Positions 22,854 through 34,584 are shown, numbered from the stretch's first letter. The stretch: 64,000 nucleotides of DNA from Temnothorax longispinosus (GCF_030848805.1 NC_092361.1:11909723-11973722); one strand, 5' to 3'. Translations and numbers: made by a program. Notes: a model not told the origin generated them from the letters alone.

Positions 22854-23800
22854 TTCTTGAGAAACTATAGTGTTAACACAAACGCGTATTAATAGGATAT
22901 TAGTAAAGTTCAATTATAGCAAAAAATTAAGACAACCATGTGTACGCGTTCTTTTTTTTCGCTCTCTTTCACACACACGCACACAGAGAGAGAGAGAGGG
23001 GGGGGGATATCCACATATTATAGAATATTCAAGTGTGATACATTACAGAGTATTCCATTTCTTGATTAGATTTCTTCATGAATTTGGAACTGTTTTTTAT
23101 AAACTTTCCGAGGAAGTTCCACGTAGATATTGAATATATAAAGTTTTATTACAGATAATAAAACATTCTAGTGTAAACATATGAGTCAAAAAAGTTATCT
23201 GAAAACTGAATCAGAGACCGAAATCTGAGATTTTACTCCCTGGCAAACTATTCTTGAACTATTCCTGAACTATTTTGACACTGATATTCTATCTCTTTAA
23301 TGATGCTACACTTATACTAATTTTGTCAATTTTAAATGTTCTTTATAGTAAAATTTCTCATTTTCAATGTTAATAGTTCGGGAAAGGAATATTCTGTATA
23401 TATACAAAATATGTACATTTTACGCTGTTATTATTAAAACAATATAAATCTGCATACATATAAATATTCAATTAATTCGCACATGTGAATGTATTACATG
23501 TTCGCAAACAAATCAAAATAAATCTGCTATTTTCATATTTCAATATATATACGTGTACATACATTTATTTTAATATATGCTATTTTCTGAGAGAAATTCC
23601 AATACATCTCAGTATCTACTGCCTGTTTATACATATATTTTGTGCATACTTATTAAATATATAACTATATATAATAATAAATTGTAATATGCAACATTAA
23701 AACGGTTATATTTTTGTAAGAGCATAGCAATTGACTTTTTTATTGTTATAAAAGTTTGTCTATAGAAATTAATTAAACGAATTGTAATGTTCGACGACAG
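22854..23800 (+). other. Merlin 3' flank with microsatellites
   Basis: After the Merlin stop there are (CA)n and (GA)n tracts at about 22970-23005, then AT-rich sequence with several AATAAA-like signals (for example near 23155), consistent with a 3' UTR. The exact poly-A site is not determined. Confidence 0.45.
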
Positions 23801-24807
23801 CTAATAGTTAACGGTGCCTGTATTTTGCTTCCTCATTAGAGGAAGCTTTGTTTTCGTAAACCTCGTATATGGACCTTTAATCGCGTATAAATCTAGGTCT
23901 AATCAACCAAATCTTAAAGAATTATATATGAAATAGGGGTAGAAAAGACCGAAAAAAAACTTTTTTTAGTTTTTGATGCCAATGTGTTCAGAGAATGTTC
24001 TAAAACGTCAGAAAATCGCATTAAAAAACTAATTTATTGCTTACTGCTTAAGTTTTTGTATGTGCCACACGGCCTTTAACTCAAAACCCTTACGGAAAAA
24101 ACACCAAATTTTCGGTGTAAAATACTCTCAAAAAGACCAACAAAGGTTTTGTGTAAATTCGGATCGTCAATTGATGGTCAACACCGAAATGAGGGTTAAC
24201 CACGAAAAGAATTCATCCTCAAATAGGATACCCTCAAATGAGTGTAACTCCCAAATGATACTTTGCAATGAGGAAATCTACAAATAAGGTATACCCTCAA
24301 ATGAGGTCACTCCCAAATCAAGGAAACCTCCAAACGAAGAATGACCCTAAAATAAGTATATATAACTATATATTATAATAAATAAGCTCGAATCGAAGGG
24401 ATTATTAAAATCTGCATGTTAGCTGTTATATTAATAATGAAATTGAATGACAATAATGACAAATTTCGGAAAATATATGTACGTGTAAAAAAGGTGTCAA
24501 AAATTTTTATTTAACAAACTATTTTATATTATAATACATCAGCGTGCAAGGTTCATGAAGATGACAGGATGAATACTAGTTTTAGTTTAATGTAATTGTA
24601 CTTGCACATTTTTCACGTAGATTGCATATTCATCTGATTTATTTTTCAGTTTATAAGTAACCCACAACAGATAGTGTAACTTATAATACAGAAATAAATA
24701 ACCCGTATTTTTATTATTACATGTACCTATTAATTTTAAAGAATTAAATACCATTCTTTATTACAATTTCAATATTTTTAATTTAATTACTTTTTTTAAA
24801 CGACATA
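23801..24807. other. Intergenic repeat-derived DNA
   Basis: This includes a copy of the dispersed repeat TATATATGAAATAGGGGTAG (about 23925) and, at 24180-24350, about ten diverged copies of a short CTCAAATGAGG-like unit. The 75-codon frame there is repeat sequence, not a supported gene. Confidence 0.45.
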
Positions 24808-24916
24808 GGCTGCATTCCGAAATTCACTGTCAGCAACTTTCAGTACTGAAAATCTATAGTATACGTGACGTAAAATATAGATTTGCAGTACTGATAGTGA
24901 ATATCGGAATGCAGCC
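24808..24916. repeat. MITE copy, GGCTGCATTCCGA family
   Basis: A full 109-bp hairpin nearly identical to the one in Merlin intron 2. Confidence 0.85.
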
Positions 24917-25359
24917 ATAAATAATAAAAAAAATAGAGCTCAATATGTACAAATAAAATATGATAGTTACCGCGTTTAATATTCGACGTATAAAATTATC
25001 AAGGTAAAGTCATCGAAAAGTGAATAATTTACGAGATATTTGATATTTTATATTAAAAATATCATGATAAAGTTTGATGAAATATCTTAGGAAATTCATA
25101 ATGCGAAAGAAAGCTTTATTAGTGTTTTGAAAAGCTCTCGAAGTAAGCTACAAGAAAATGCATTGAAAAATAGGAATTTCCATTTAAGAAATTAAAGGTG
25201 ATCTTCAAACTACTATCCAAGGTTAAACCAATGACACAACATATCTTATATGTCCCCCTCAAAGTCACAAAACTTTTATGAAACATTTTTCTCTAAAATG
25301 CTTTGTTTCCGAGATATAAGTTTGTAACACTTTGACAAACTCACCCTGTGTGTACACGT

Positions 25360-25362
<3 letters not shown>
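24917..25362. other. Intergenic AT-rich DNA
   Basis: I see no gene or clear repeat between the MITE and the CA microsatellite. Confidence 0.4.

Positions 25363-25421
<59 letters not shown>
25363..25421. repeat. (CA)n microsatellite
   Basis: An uninterrupted CA dinucleotide run of about 29 units. Confidence 0.95.
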
Positions 25422-25423
<2 letters not shown>

Positions 25424-25640
25424 ATTTAATATACTGAAAATAAAATGCTATTTTAGAAAAAAAAACTGATTTGTTTTATTTACTGGAAATATATAGAAAA
25501 TAAATAGCTTTCCTTAAATGATATGTAATTCGTTTATAAAATGAATAAAGCCAAGACTTCTTCTCTCGACACTAATTTTCTGAATTCTTTATACATATAT
25601 TAAAAATTATAAATATTACAAATTACAGGTGCACAACATA

Positions 25641-27239
25641 TCATTCTATATATAGGCGTATTAGATCATCTTCTTTAGCAGGATAATGGGTTACTGGACA
25701 TCTCTTGTTCATCCGTATTGCCGATAAAATACATTGATAGCAGAACACGTAACTATAAAAAATGGCATAGAATTTCGTATTTTATTTAAAAATAAAATGG
25801 TAAAAAACTACTTTATTGGATATTGTCTACTTACCCAGATACCATAAGCACGGTATGTATACGATGAGGTTTACAGCAGAGCGGACAAATTCCTTTATAT
25901 TGCTGCGCTACGTTTGGCACCTATAAAAACAAAAGATTGAATATAGTTCAGTAATTTAAATTATTTCTCTAATTTGACAAAACACAATTATTACGCCAAT
26001 TTATTTAATATGTTTATTTTTACTTTTGGTGGTGGTGGAGCAGGAAGACTCATAATATCCATATCATAATTTTCTTGGCTCCACCAAGAAAGAAATTGTA
26101 AGAAGAAAGCTCCCAATTCAAGAGATCCAGTAACGATTCTTTGAAATATATTCCATCCATCACAAAAGGTGAATGAATTGTATTTTATCTTTCTCAATAA
26201 TTCGGCGATAGTAAGAGTGGATTGCGGATCGGCATATGTCAGTGTAACAGACAGTGGCCTCAGTAAGGGTGATGGATACATTGATTTCTCAGATATATAA
26301 AGTACGTAATTATATAGCACGAGAGTTTCGTATGTTATAAAGAGAATTGAATGTCCTTTAACAACACATTTACGGAAAAACTTCTGTCTCCTCTGTAACC
26401 AATATTTAATATATTAATAAGTTACTGCATCAGAATATATATTTAAAAATAACGGTTGTTTCTTGAACTTGCCCCTCTTGATATATAACCGTCGGCTTCT
26501 TGAAACTTATATCTTGTACTGAGTTGCGCAAGCTTATTCTTTAAATACGGAAATGTCACAATTAATATTAACGATAGTATTTGTTGTTTATATGTTAATT
26601 TTTCCTTCAACGTAGAATTAACTACTGTGACACGCTTCAAACCGTAAAATGTTTCAGAAAATGACGCAGCTGAAAATGATAATATGATAAATATTCTTTT
26701 TTTTTTTTCAAGAAAAATATATCAATAAATTATATAACAGTATTAAAATATGTCATATATTAGAAAGACACTTACAATATCTCTTTAGGTAATATCGTTG
26801 AAGAAGCACATTAAAAATTAAATAACCTTCATCTGTCCATTGAAGAATATGCCCATATCTTTCAAGATTAAAAGAGACAAGAAACTAAAATTATTAAAAA
26901 GATTTACATGATTTAAAAACTCAAAATATAATATAAATATGGATTTATACATACAGTAAGACAATCAACAATCTTTTTAAGGTATAGTGGGTTGACTACT
27001 TATAAATTTTACAAATATATGGAATACATTTTCTAAAAAATCTTTAATAACAAAAATTATATCTTTTATTATATTTTAAACATGGCGTTACAAGAAATAT
27101 CTTAAATAACACAATATACCGAAAAAATCTTTTTAAAAGCTGGCTCAAGAGTAGACGCAAGTGATTCCTGTGCAATAATTTCAAAGATAGAAGGCCTGAT
27201 ATACGTGGTTCCAGTCAAATGAGCACCTTTCTCTGCCAT
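25641..27239 (-). CDS. Pex12: Peroxisome biogenesis factor 12 (peroxin-12)
   Basis: Six exons on the - strand join to 330 codons plus stop: 27239-27120, 26884-26776, 26669-26473, 26392-26024, 25920-25835 and 25752-25641. PEX12 is a peroxisomal membrane RING-family protein that works with PEX2 and PEX10 in the ubiquitin ligase recycling the import receptor PEX5. Visible hallmarks are the N terminus MAEKGAHLTG, the ASFSETFYGLKR motif (exon 3), hydrophobic segments, FFLQFLSWW followed by LPAPPPPK (exon 4), and a partial C-terminal RING with cysteines at about 277, 280, 298, 301 and 312. Length is close to the human protein (359). Exon 3 ends with a GCAAGT donor, the only phase-compatible choice I found, giving a second GC-AG intron in the window. 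The exon 4 donor (AAA then GTAAAA) is my best reading; a downstream alternative would break the frame. Confidence 0.92.
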
Positions 27240-27645
27240 AGTCTGTTTACATAAAAATGTATTATTAATCTATTCTCTTAGAATTAACCTGTATCAATGT
27301 TTATCAAATATTTATCGCATTCTTTCCGCTGTACGAGGTACCTTAAATCTTGAATATAACGGCTCCCCCCCTCCGATTTCTTTGAAATTTTATTAAAATT
27401 TGATATATTTTGGGTTGTAAAAAAGATTCTGAGAAAATCGTCGCTCATGTTCCGTTTTAGGTACCTACATTATTTGTTAATAATCTCACCGTTTTGTACA
27501 GAGCAAACTGTTCTCGAGGTTAATATAAAATTTCTATTTATCATGTTTGTCATGCTTTCGTAATGGCTAAAGTCCGCAATAGCTATATACGTGCTTTCCA
27601 AAAACGACACAAGTCGAAAGCGTCACTCCATCTTTGTTGCTCACT
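27240..27645. promoter_or_regulatory. Region upstream of Pex12
   Basis: This is the expected promoter side of Pex12. Besides a C-rich CCCCCCCTCC tract at about 27365 I see no recognisable element. It ends at a truncated MITE (GGCTGCGTTCGGGGAGCG, 27651-27673), the same family as 43599-43724. Confidence 0.35.
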
Positions 27646-28892
27646 AGGGCTGCGTTCGGGGAGCGCACTATTAGGCCTAGGCAGAGAGAAACCTGAGAGA
27701 GGCCATCCCGGCGTTTTTCGTCAATTTTTGTGTGCCCGATTTTCCGACGCGCCGCCTGAGAAAGTGCGCATCAACTACGTCGTTTCGCTCGGTAACCGCA
27801 CATGGTTTGCGTCCGTGCTAATGGTTCGTGTCCGAACTAGCCAGTTAAGTGGGGATATGCTGCGGTCGCGACGTCTATTAAGCTGACACAGCCAATTCAG
27901 CACAATCAAATAAAATTTATACAGAAATTTAGTGCTCTTTTGTTGCTAATTTGTTGCTCAATTCCCAATTTTGTTGCTCCAGCCGTTTCGGAGAAAATAG
28001 TGGCTGTACGTGCTAACTTATGTTTAAAGTTAGCACAGCCATTCAAAAAATTGTGTTAAATAAAAAAATAGGACATATTCTTTTAGTGCTTTTTTGTTGC
28101 TAATTTGTTGCTCTATTCCCGATTTTGTATTCTTTTAATCTGGAATACCCCAAGCTTTTCTTAAACTACTCTAATTGCATAGCCCGACCAATCGACGGAA
28201 GACGTAACGTAACGAACCCAATCAGGCGACTATCCCTCTTCTCCCTTAAAGAGGGACAGTCGACTCTGATGGGATTTCTACGCTACGTTACGTCCTACGG
28301 CATTTATGTGAGGCTTTCAGGGCGGCGGTGTGGTCTAGTGGTAGAGCCACAGTATATACAGTAGCGCAACTCTCCTGATTTCTTGTTGTCTAAAATGGAG
28401 TGCACATGCGCGAAATAAGTAAGCGCTCACTAACACCATCTGAACGTCGTTCTCTGAACTTCTTTCTCAATTGCTCTTCCTTTCTCCGTTCTGCTCCGCT
28501 CCCTCTCAGAATTTAAATGGTCAGTTAAGTAAATGCCTATCTGTATTGGAACAGAAATTTGGAGAGAATTAGCTCAATTACACACTGAATGCTATTGAGA
28601 GCTGTTAGAAGTGTTTGACAGACCCTGAATAACTACGTTTGTGATGAAAGTGAAAAGAGTTTAGGAGTATAAAGTGGTTACAAACCTCAGATTAAGGTAG
28701 GATAATTATTCATAATCATTGTACTTAAAATCAGTCATGCTTAAATTAGGAATATCGTTTATTTATTTATCTTGTGAAACTAACTCTGTGATACTCTAAT
28801 ATCTAGAAAGAATTGCTGTTTGATTCTACGTTGTCTATACGAACGGTTACATTTCTGAAATACTTATTAAAATGCAAATTTCTGGCTGAAAC

Positions 28893-29950
28893 AGACGTCA
28901 GATGATTCAGATATCGACTTCACAAAAGATAGTGGTGTCGATTTTGAAATGTCCAGCATGCATTCCACAATACAATACAATTTGTAAGTTATCATATAAC
29001 AGCGTTTCATGATTTAATTCAGAATTTATATTAAAAGTAATGATTTTTTTTTCTTGTAGGGAAGGCCCATGGTTGAAACTATATGATACTTCCACCGTTT
29101 GAATTTTTAGTAAATTGCGGAAAGATAACATATTCTCTCAGCAACATTTATCTAAAAAGATACAAGTACGTATTATACCATCTTACTTACAAAAAATTAA
29201 TACGTCATTTAATATTAATGTGGCATATTATCAAATATTTTATTTTAATTAATATTGTTGCGGAATTTATAGATATATCGTTTCGATATAACAATAACAG
29301 CTAGCGCTCGGCAATGCACAAAATCTAAACGCAATACCGAGCGAGGATTTCAAAATTTATATGATAGAAACAAAGCATGGAGATCCACATCCAGACACGG
29401 GTATTCCACCTTCTTTTGCGACAATAAAATCTGAAATGATTCTAGGCAAAAACCGCTAGTTTTTCATTGAAATGGGACGACCGACGAAAGTACATTTCTC
29501 TTTATCCCGGCTCAATCAACTTTATAACATACGGAATAAGGTAACTCAACAAAGAATGTATAACATATTCGTATATATTTTCAACAGTTCTAAATTATAT
29601 CAATGTTCTAGGTATTATCGTGTTTTATTGATGACGACGTGCAAGTATCCTACAGAGAAGAATGAAACTACGGATATGGATTTGCAAAATATAGCAGTGC
29701 CGACGAAATCGAGGAAATTCAGTGTACCTGATTTACATTTAAATACAAGACAGGTTGTATTATCCTTGAAGACTGACACCGGAGCAGAAATTATTACCAG
29801 TTTAGCATCGTTAAACGGAAACCTATCGACACTTCTAAGACTAGACAGAATATATTCAAATCTATCCATAGATTCTTTCATTGTATCTGCTATCTTAAAT
29901 GGGAATATCAAAGTGCTATTAAATCCATGGTGTTGCAACTTCGTATGTGG
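28893..29950 (+). pseudogene. Decayed multi-exon gene fragment, probably captured host DNA
   Basis: Exon-like blocks with good splice sites read in frame. About 28893-28982 encodes DDSDIDFTKDSGVDFEMSS and ends before GTAAGTT. 29060-29168 begins EGPWLKLYDTSTV, meets an in-frame TGA, continues KLRKDNIFSQQHLSKK and ends at GTACGT. 29303-29540 encodes AIPSEDFKIYMIETKHGD, meets an in-frame TAG, then continues FFIEMGRPTKVHF. About 29612-29950 starts VLSCFIDDDVQVSYREE and after a frame change reads KFSVPDLHLNTRQ and RIYSNLSIDSF. The text is protein-like but has no transposase signature. I cannot assign the parent with confidence. The in-frame stops and the shift show decay; the introns indicate DNA-level capture. 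Confidence 0.5.
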
Positions 29951-30059
29951 ATTTTTGTATGTGGACTTTTGCTTACTCGAATTAGAACGGCTCTTAGAGG
30001 AGAAATTTTATAAATTTATAAACGCAATGCTCAATCCGGCGTATGGAAATCATTGAGAT

Positions 30060-31380
30060 AATATAATACATATGTCCATTATTCTATCCAGATACATTTT
30101 ATATAAGCCATAAATTACTGCCAATTGATTGATGCATATCTATCGAAGTACATACATATAGACTAGAGCTCTCATCCAATGAAGCATTAACGGAACGCGC
30201 GGAAGCGCGTCCGAATTCCGAAATACAACAATCGTCGCTGCTTCTGCGAAGTAACAATATGTTTGTAGAATTTCGAATCGTTACTCGACCACTCTTTCGG
30301 GACACTTTTATATTTTCATAATATATCATATTAGGTATACATTGATTATTTTGCATATAAAATTTTATTTTGCATGTCTGTATGTACGATAAATATGTCG
30401 CTCATATTATACGAATTGTTTGTTATAACAATTAATGATACAATATTTCAAATCTGTATACCAATTTAGTAATATAATATCATTGATCGATATAGGAGTC
30501 AGGGATACTTCTATTTTATATTTTCCTATATTTATATTCCTAATTTCAGTGTTTATAATCCTAATATTCTGTCTGTAACATCGGATAAGAAAGAATCCTT
30601 CATAATCTATCCGAAAACAGTTTCTGCATCAGAAAGAACATAAAATGGATTAGTACATTTCTTATCCTTTAGATACAAAGGAATTATTTTTCTATTCTAT
30701 AAGAAATCGCAATGCATTCGAAATAGCGCTTAGATAGAGCTCTATTAGAATACTATCTAAACATAATTTCGAATATATTACGAATTCTTATGGAGTAGAA
30801 AAGTGATTTTTTTTGTATCTGAAGAAGAACTCAGAATTGGTGACATAGAAAAGAATTTCTTTTGAACTCTTAAGAGTTCTTTTGGGACAGAAATAATATA
30901 CGGAAAAAATACTTTAAAATTTTTTAAATCGAGAATTTAAAAAGAATTTCTTTTCAATTTTCCGTGCTATCCGGGAACATATCGTCGTATTAAAATTAAA
31001 ATTTCATTTATCGCATTTTAAATTAAAGCATGAATATAGTATATCTTATTTTTATTTTGGATGCATAATTAAATCATTCGCGTTTATTTCATTTAATGTA
31101 ATAAAACTATTTTATGTTAAATATTTTATAATTATAATTGTTTTCTTATAAGTATAATGTATAAAATATTATATTTTGCTTTTCGGTTGTTCAATATATG
31201 TTGTATAACATTATATTTTCTAATAATTTACCTCAATACATTTATATTATTCAATCTGCAATCACATTTATATAATTTTATTTTTTCTCATTTTTGAATT
31301 TTTTTTCTTATTTTTAATAGATACATAATAAATATTTATCTTTATTATTTTCATTAAATTCAGATTAATTTTATGTAAAA
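30060..31380. other. AT-rich interior of the 3.5-kb element
   Basis: No gene supported. The frame on the - strand at 30099-30356 has no recognisable domain. Confidence 0.4.
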
Positions 31381-31561
31381 GTGGAGTGAGAACGGAGAAA
31401 GGAAGAGCAATTGAGAAAGAAGTTCAGAGAAAGACGTTGGGCGCGTAAAACACCGCTCAATAGCACGTGATTGGCTCTTATACTTTTAGATCCAACAAAT
31501 CAGCGTAGCGTGTCGATAAGACGACACTTAACAGTTGTGTCTGCCTGGGTAGCGATCATGT

Positions 31562-31690
31562 AACTTTTTCCCTAGAGCGGAAACGTGAAAAGTGAAAAAT
31601 TTCATGTAACTATTTCTTTCTATTGGTATTGAATAGAAAGAGATAAACTTTTCACTTTTCACGTTCCGTCCTAGGGGAAAAGATACATGA
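31562..31690. repeat. CCTAGGGGAAAAGAT hairpin MITE copy
   Basis: Hairpin related to 1713-1893, with mirrored AACGTGAAAAGTGAAAA. It lies in the segment that interrupts the right arm of the 3.5-kb element. Confidence 0.6.
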
Positions 31691-31968
31691 TCGATCCCCT
31701 GAACGTGGCCGTTCAGTTGGTGCTAGTGGGCGCTTACTTATTTCGCGCATGCGCACTCCATTTTGGACAACACTAACATCAAAGGCGCCGACAGAGAGTT
31801 GCGCTACTGTATATACTGTGGTAGAGCGCCAGACCAGACTCGTAATCTGAGGAACCAGGTTCGAGTCCACTAGAGCCATGAATCATGGAAAAGTTTTTTC
31901 CGAAAAAACCGCGCCCCTCCGTGCAGATGCGGAGAAAACTGGGCTCCGTCTTTCGGAAGAGACGTTAA

Positions 31969-32720
31969 GGTAGTTGTATCGCGACAGTATTAGTCAAAAA
32001 TAATGGTCACACTGCATACGATAATGTACGGAAAACTCTACTTATCTATGTAAAACTTTTGACTAAACTGTACCGTTTTCAACCAATCCTGTATGGTCTT
32101 ACCAATCTGGCAACACTGTATGCTCGCGACTCGCGTCAGTAATGTCAGTATACTATTGAGGTTAGCTCGCGATGCTCGCGTTATTGAGATTATTGAGGTT
32201 ATGCTATTGAGGATTATTGAGGTTATGTTATTTTGAATTAGAAGAAATATAAGCGAAAATGTCTGTTGTACGTTACAAAGGAAGATTAATGAAAGAAAAA
32301 GTATTGAAGAAAAGACTTAAAGCTTTAGCGGCAATGCAGTGTTGCCAGATCTTTACAGGTTAGGTGTCGTATGCGTCCACCGCTATAAGAAATTGTGTAC
32401 TTCGCGTAACAATTGCTTCAAAACTAGATAGACAAGGGTCTTGTACTTTTGTAAGAATATTTTTACAAGTCTCTTTTGTTATCTCTTTGTTTTTCATCAA
32501 AATCGTATGAGTAGTTTGATCGCTACAATTACAAACGTGATATGGGAAGCCGTTTTCGTCCTACGATACATGTAAAAAGTGCTAAGTTTGACTCCATTAT
32601 TTCAACTTTGGTATAGTCAATATTTTTCTACTTGCACGTGTGTGTAGAGCGTGTTTACATTAATATGCTGTTCAAATTTTAAAAGATTCCTATGAAAATG
32701 GGTTTTGCGATACAACTACC
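31969..32720. mobile_element. 752-bp TTAA element with GGTAGTTGTATCGC ends
   Basis: The termini GGTAGTTGTATCGC and GCGATACAACTACC are inverted and TTAA flanks both (31965-31968 and 32721-32724). It splits the SINE body. A short frame at about 32261-32369 begins MSVVRYKGRLMKEKVLKKRL and soon stops. This may be the start of an internally deleted transposase; Kolobok and piggyBac both use TTAA, and I cannot decide between them. Confidence 0.7.
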
Positions 32721-32859
32721 TTAAACCGTTGGTCCAAAGTAGGAAAGTAGGAAACAGTAAGATAGTAGAATGAATTGAAGGTTAGGGTTGGGTACGTCCC
32801 TTCAAAACGCCCTTTAAGGCCCCTTGGGGTATATAAAGTAAAATTCTTTATCCTTTTAA

Positions 32860-33366
32860 ATTGCAAATTAGTCAGATATTAATTAATTATGTTCAAGATT
32901 AGTTAATTACGTTTTACTGATTTTATTATTGCCAACCATTTGCATTAATTCCGATTTTGTTGCTCCACCCTTACTGCTTAAAAAAACCACCCTTAGCTTA
33001 TCCTACACCAGCACAATAACGCCTTAAAGTCATAAATTGAGCAGATTTCCGAATTGATTATGTATCCCTGATTTTGTTGCTCGCTATTTTTAACAAATCT
33101 GATTATGTTGCTCCACCCTTAATGCTTAAAAACTACTCTTAGCTTATCCTACACCAGCACAACGCCTTAAAGTCATAAATTTTGAGCAGATTTACAATTT
33201 TAAGGTATTGTGCTGGTGTAGGATAAGCTAAGGGTGGTTTTTAAGCATTAAGGGTGGAGCAACAAAATCGGAATTAATGCAAATAGTTGGCAATAAAATC
33301 AGTAAAACGTAATTAACTAATCTTGAACATAATTAATTAATATCTGACTAATTTGCAATTTTAAAG
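32860..33366. repeat. Palindrome with TTTGTTGCTCCACCCTTA motifs
   Basis: The arms mirror around about 33190: TTGCAAATTAGTCAGATATT, TTTTGTTGCTCCACCCTTA and AGCTTATCCTACACCAGC recur inverted. This is the inner part of element 1. Confidence 0.75.
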
Positions 33367-33866
33367 TATGTTTTTAAGGAGAAATAGCTTTGGGGGTAGT
33401 TTCCAGGATTTAAAAATGAAATTACAAAATCGGGAATAGAGCAACAAATTAGCAACAAAAAAGCACTAAAAGAATATGTCCTATTTTTTTATTTAACACA
33501 ATTTTTTGAATGGCTGTGCTAACTTTAAACACAAGTTAGCACAGCCACTATTTTCTCCGAAACGGCTGGAGCAACAAAATTGGGAATTGAGCAACAAATT
33601 AGCAACAAAAGAGCACTAAATTTCTGTATAAATTTTATTTGATTGTGCTGAATTGGCTGTGTCAGCTTAATAGACGTCGCGACCGCAGCATATCTCCACT
33701 TAACTGGCTAGTTCGGACACGAACCATTAGCACGGACGCAAACCATGTGCGGTTACCGAGCGAAACGACGTAGTTGATGCGCACTTTCTCAGGCGGCGCG
33801 TCGGAAAATCGGGCACACAAAAATTGACGAAAAACGCCGGGATGGCCTCTCTCAGGTTTCTCTCTG

Positions 33867-34008
33867 GGCCCGTATTCCGTTCCTGCCTACCGACAACTGT
33901 CGGTTCGATAAGTGTCGTTGCGCAGGTTTTTCATATCGTGTAAAAGCTGCGCAACGACACCGACAATTGTCGGTAAGCGGATTTTTAGCGCGAACACGAA
34001 TACGGCCC
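33867..34008. repeat. Hairpin MITE at the right end of element 1
   Basis: The ends GGCCCGTATTCCG and CGAATACGGCCC are imperfect inverted repeats, with mirrored CCGACAACTGTCGGT inside. CTG lies on both sides (33864-33866 and 34009-34011), a 3-bp target duplication. Confidence 0.75.
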
Positions 34009-34019
34009 CTGGCCTAGGC

Positions 34020-34342
34020 TACATCTATCGTTAAGGTGCGATTTCATTGCCCGTGAGCACGAATGGCCTCTGTTCCCCTCCATATTCTCTTTCTCTCCCT
34101 TCTCAACGTATACCAGCCCTCCTAATCAAGACTGACAACTTAGTCCTTGTACCCAAGTTAATATCACTAGCATACTTATTATTTATACCTAAGCGAATCT
34201 GCTGACCAGTAGCACTCATCTGTGTCAGCTATACACTCTGTGGACAAAGCTGGCCGTATTGTCCTCGGTTAGAGGCAGGAGCCAACGAAATTAAAGAAGA
34301 AGAAGTGCGATTTCATTGACGCTAGAAACCAACGGCAGCGTC
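34020..34342. other. Spacer between nested elements
   Basis: No gene. It reads like flanking repeat DNA; the word AGGTGCGATTTCATTG occurs at 34034 and, slightly changed, at 34305. Confidence 0.35.
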
Positions 34343-34584
34343 AAGAAAATGTAGTGGGGGGAAAAAGTTTCGTTGAATTTTGCGGTACTAAAAAGTTGAG
34401 ACGGTCTGGGGATCGATTCTGTATCTTGGGACGAGGTGAAAATTACAAAAGTGAGGAAATTCACTAGAGAATCTACAACTTTATTTGTCGAAATCTAGTA
34501 AATTTGTTCACTTTTGTAATTTTCACCTCGTCTCAAAATACAGAATCGACCCCCTGAACTTCTTCCCCCACTACATTTTCTTAT
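34343..34584. repeat. Nested MITEs left of the gene-capturing element
   Basis: An outer hairpin with ends AAGAAAATGTAGTGGGGGG encloses a copy of the GACGAGGTGAAAATTAC MITE (about 34407-34553). The outer hairpin abuts the left end of the next element exactly. Confidence 0.75.

Larger units (their letters stand above)
28348..31820. mobile_element. 3.5-kb TIR element inserted in a tRNA-like sequence, 7-bp TSD
   Basis: The ends CACAGTATATACAGTAGCG are perfect inverted repeats of at least 27 bp, extending with small gaps to about 190 bp (both arms share AAAATGGAGTGC, CATGCGCGAAATAAGTAAG and CTTCTTTCTCAATTGCTC). The direct repeat GTAGAGC lies at 28341-28347 and 31821-31827, and the join reconstitutes an A-box region. 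A 6-7-bp duplication in an RNA-gene target is typical of the Dada superfamily; this is inference, as no Dada transposase is recognised. The interior holds decayed spliced exons (28893-29950). A foreign segment of about 270 bp including a MITE (31562-31690) interrupts the right arm. Confidence 0.65.
28319..32790 (+). repeat. tRNA-derived SINE split by two insertions
   Basis: Three separated pieces read as one unit: 28319-28347 (TGTGGTCTAGTGGTAGAGC), 31828-31968 (GCCAGACC, CTCGTAATCTG, GGTTCGAGTCC, then a body ending CTTTCGGAAGAGACGTTAA) and 32725 to about 32790 (ACCGTTGGTCCAAAGTAGG). The head has a clear A box and B box. The anticodon loop reads CTCGTAA, so it would be a Thr(CGT)-type tRNA relative. 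However, CAGAC is duplicated before the loop and the T stem pairs poorly, so it is not a functional tRNA gene. The 3' body is of the kind seen in many animal SINEs. Confidence 0.65.
27682..33866. mobile_element. Large TIR element 1 with CAGAGAGAAACCTGAGAG ends
   Basis: Terminal inverted repeats of about 480 bp start CAGAGAGAAACCTGAGAG and share CGCGCCGCCTGAGAAAGTG and TCGGTAACCGCACATGG. A direct repeat GCCTAGG lies outside the left end (27675-27681) and, beyond a MITE inserted at the right end (33867-34008), at 34012-34018. The CAG start and a 7-8-bp duplication would fit the hAT superfamily. The element carries no transposase of its own; its bulk is later insertions (SINE, 28348-31820, 31969-32720) and an inner palindrome. 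The two elements at 44455-53511 and 55062-61630 have the same outermost sequence. Confidence 0.75.

Noticed and set aside
24060..24287. 75-codon frame starting MCHTAFNSK
   Set aside because: The C-terminal half is made of diverged CTCAAATGAGG-like repeats and no domain is visible.
26945..26985. A mini-exon in Pex12 intron 1 reading KKIVDCL on the - strand, similar to the end of exon 1
   Set aside because: Joining exon 1 directly to 26884 gives the right phase and the exact spacing seen in human PEX12 between PAL and HYG, so no extra exon is needed.
30099..30356. 85-codon frame on the - strand (MQNNQCIPNMIYYENIKV)
   Set aside because: There is no recognisable domain, no splice context, and the surrounding DNA is AT-rich element interior.
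28319..31900. A functional tRNA-Thr gene interrupted by a transposon
   Set aside because: The joined sequence has a duplicated CAGAC before the anticodon loop, a weak T stem and a SINE-like body downstream, so a SINE head is more likely.
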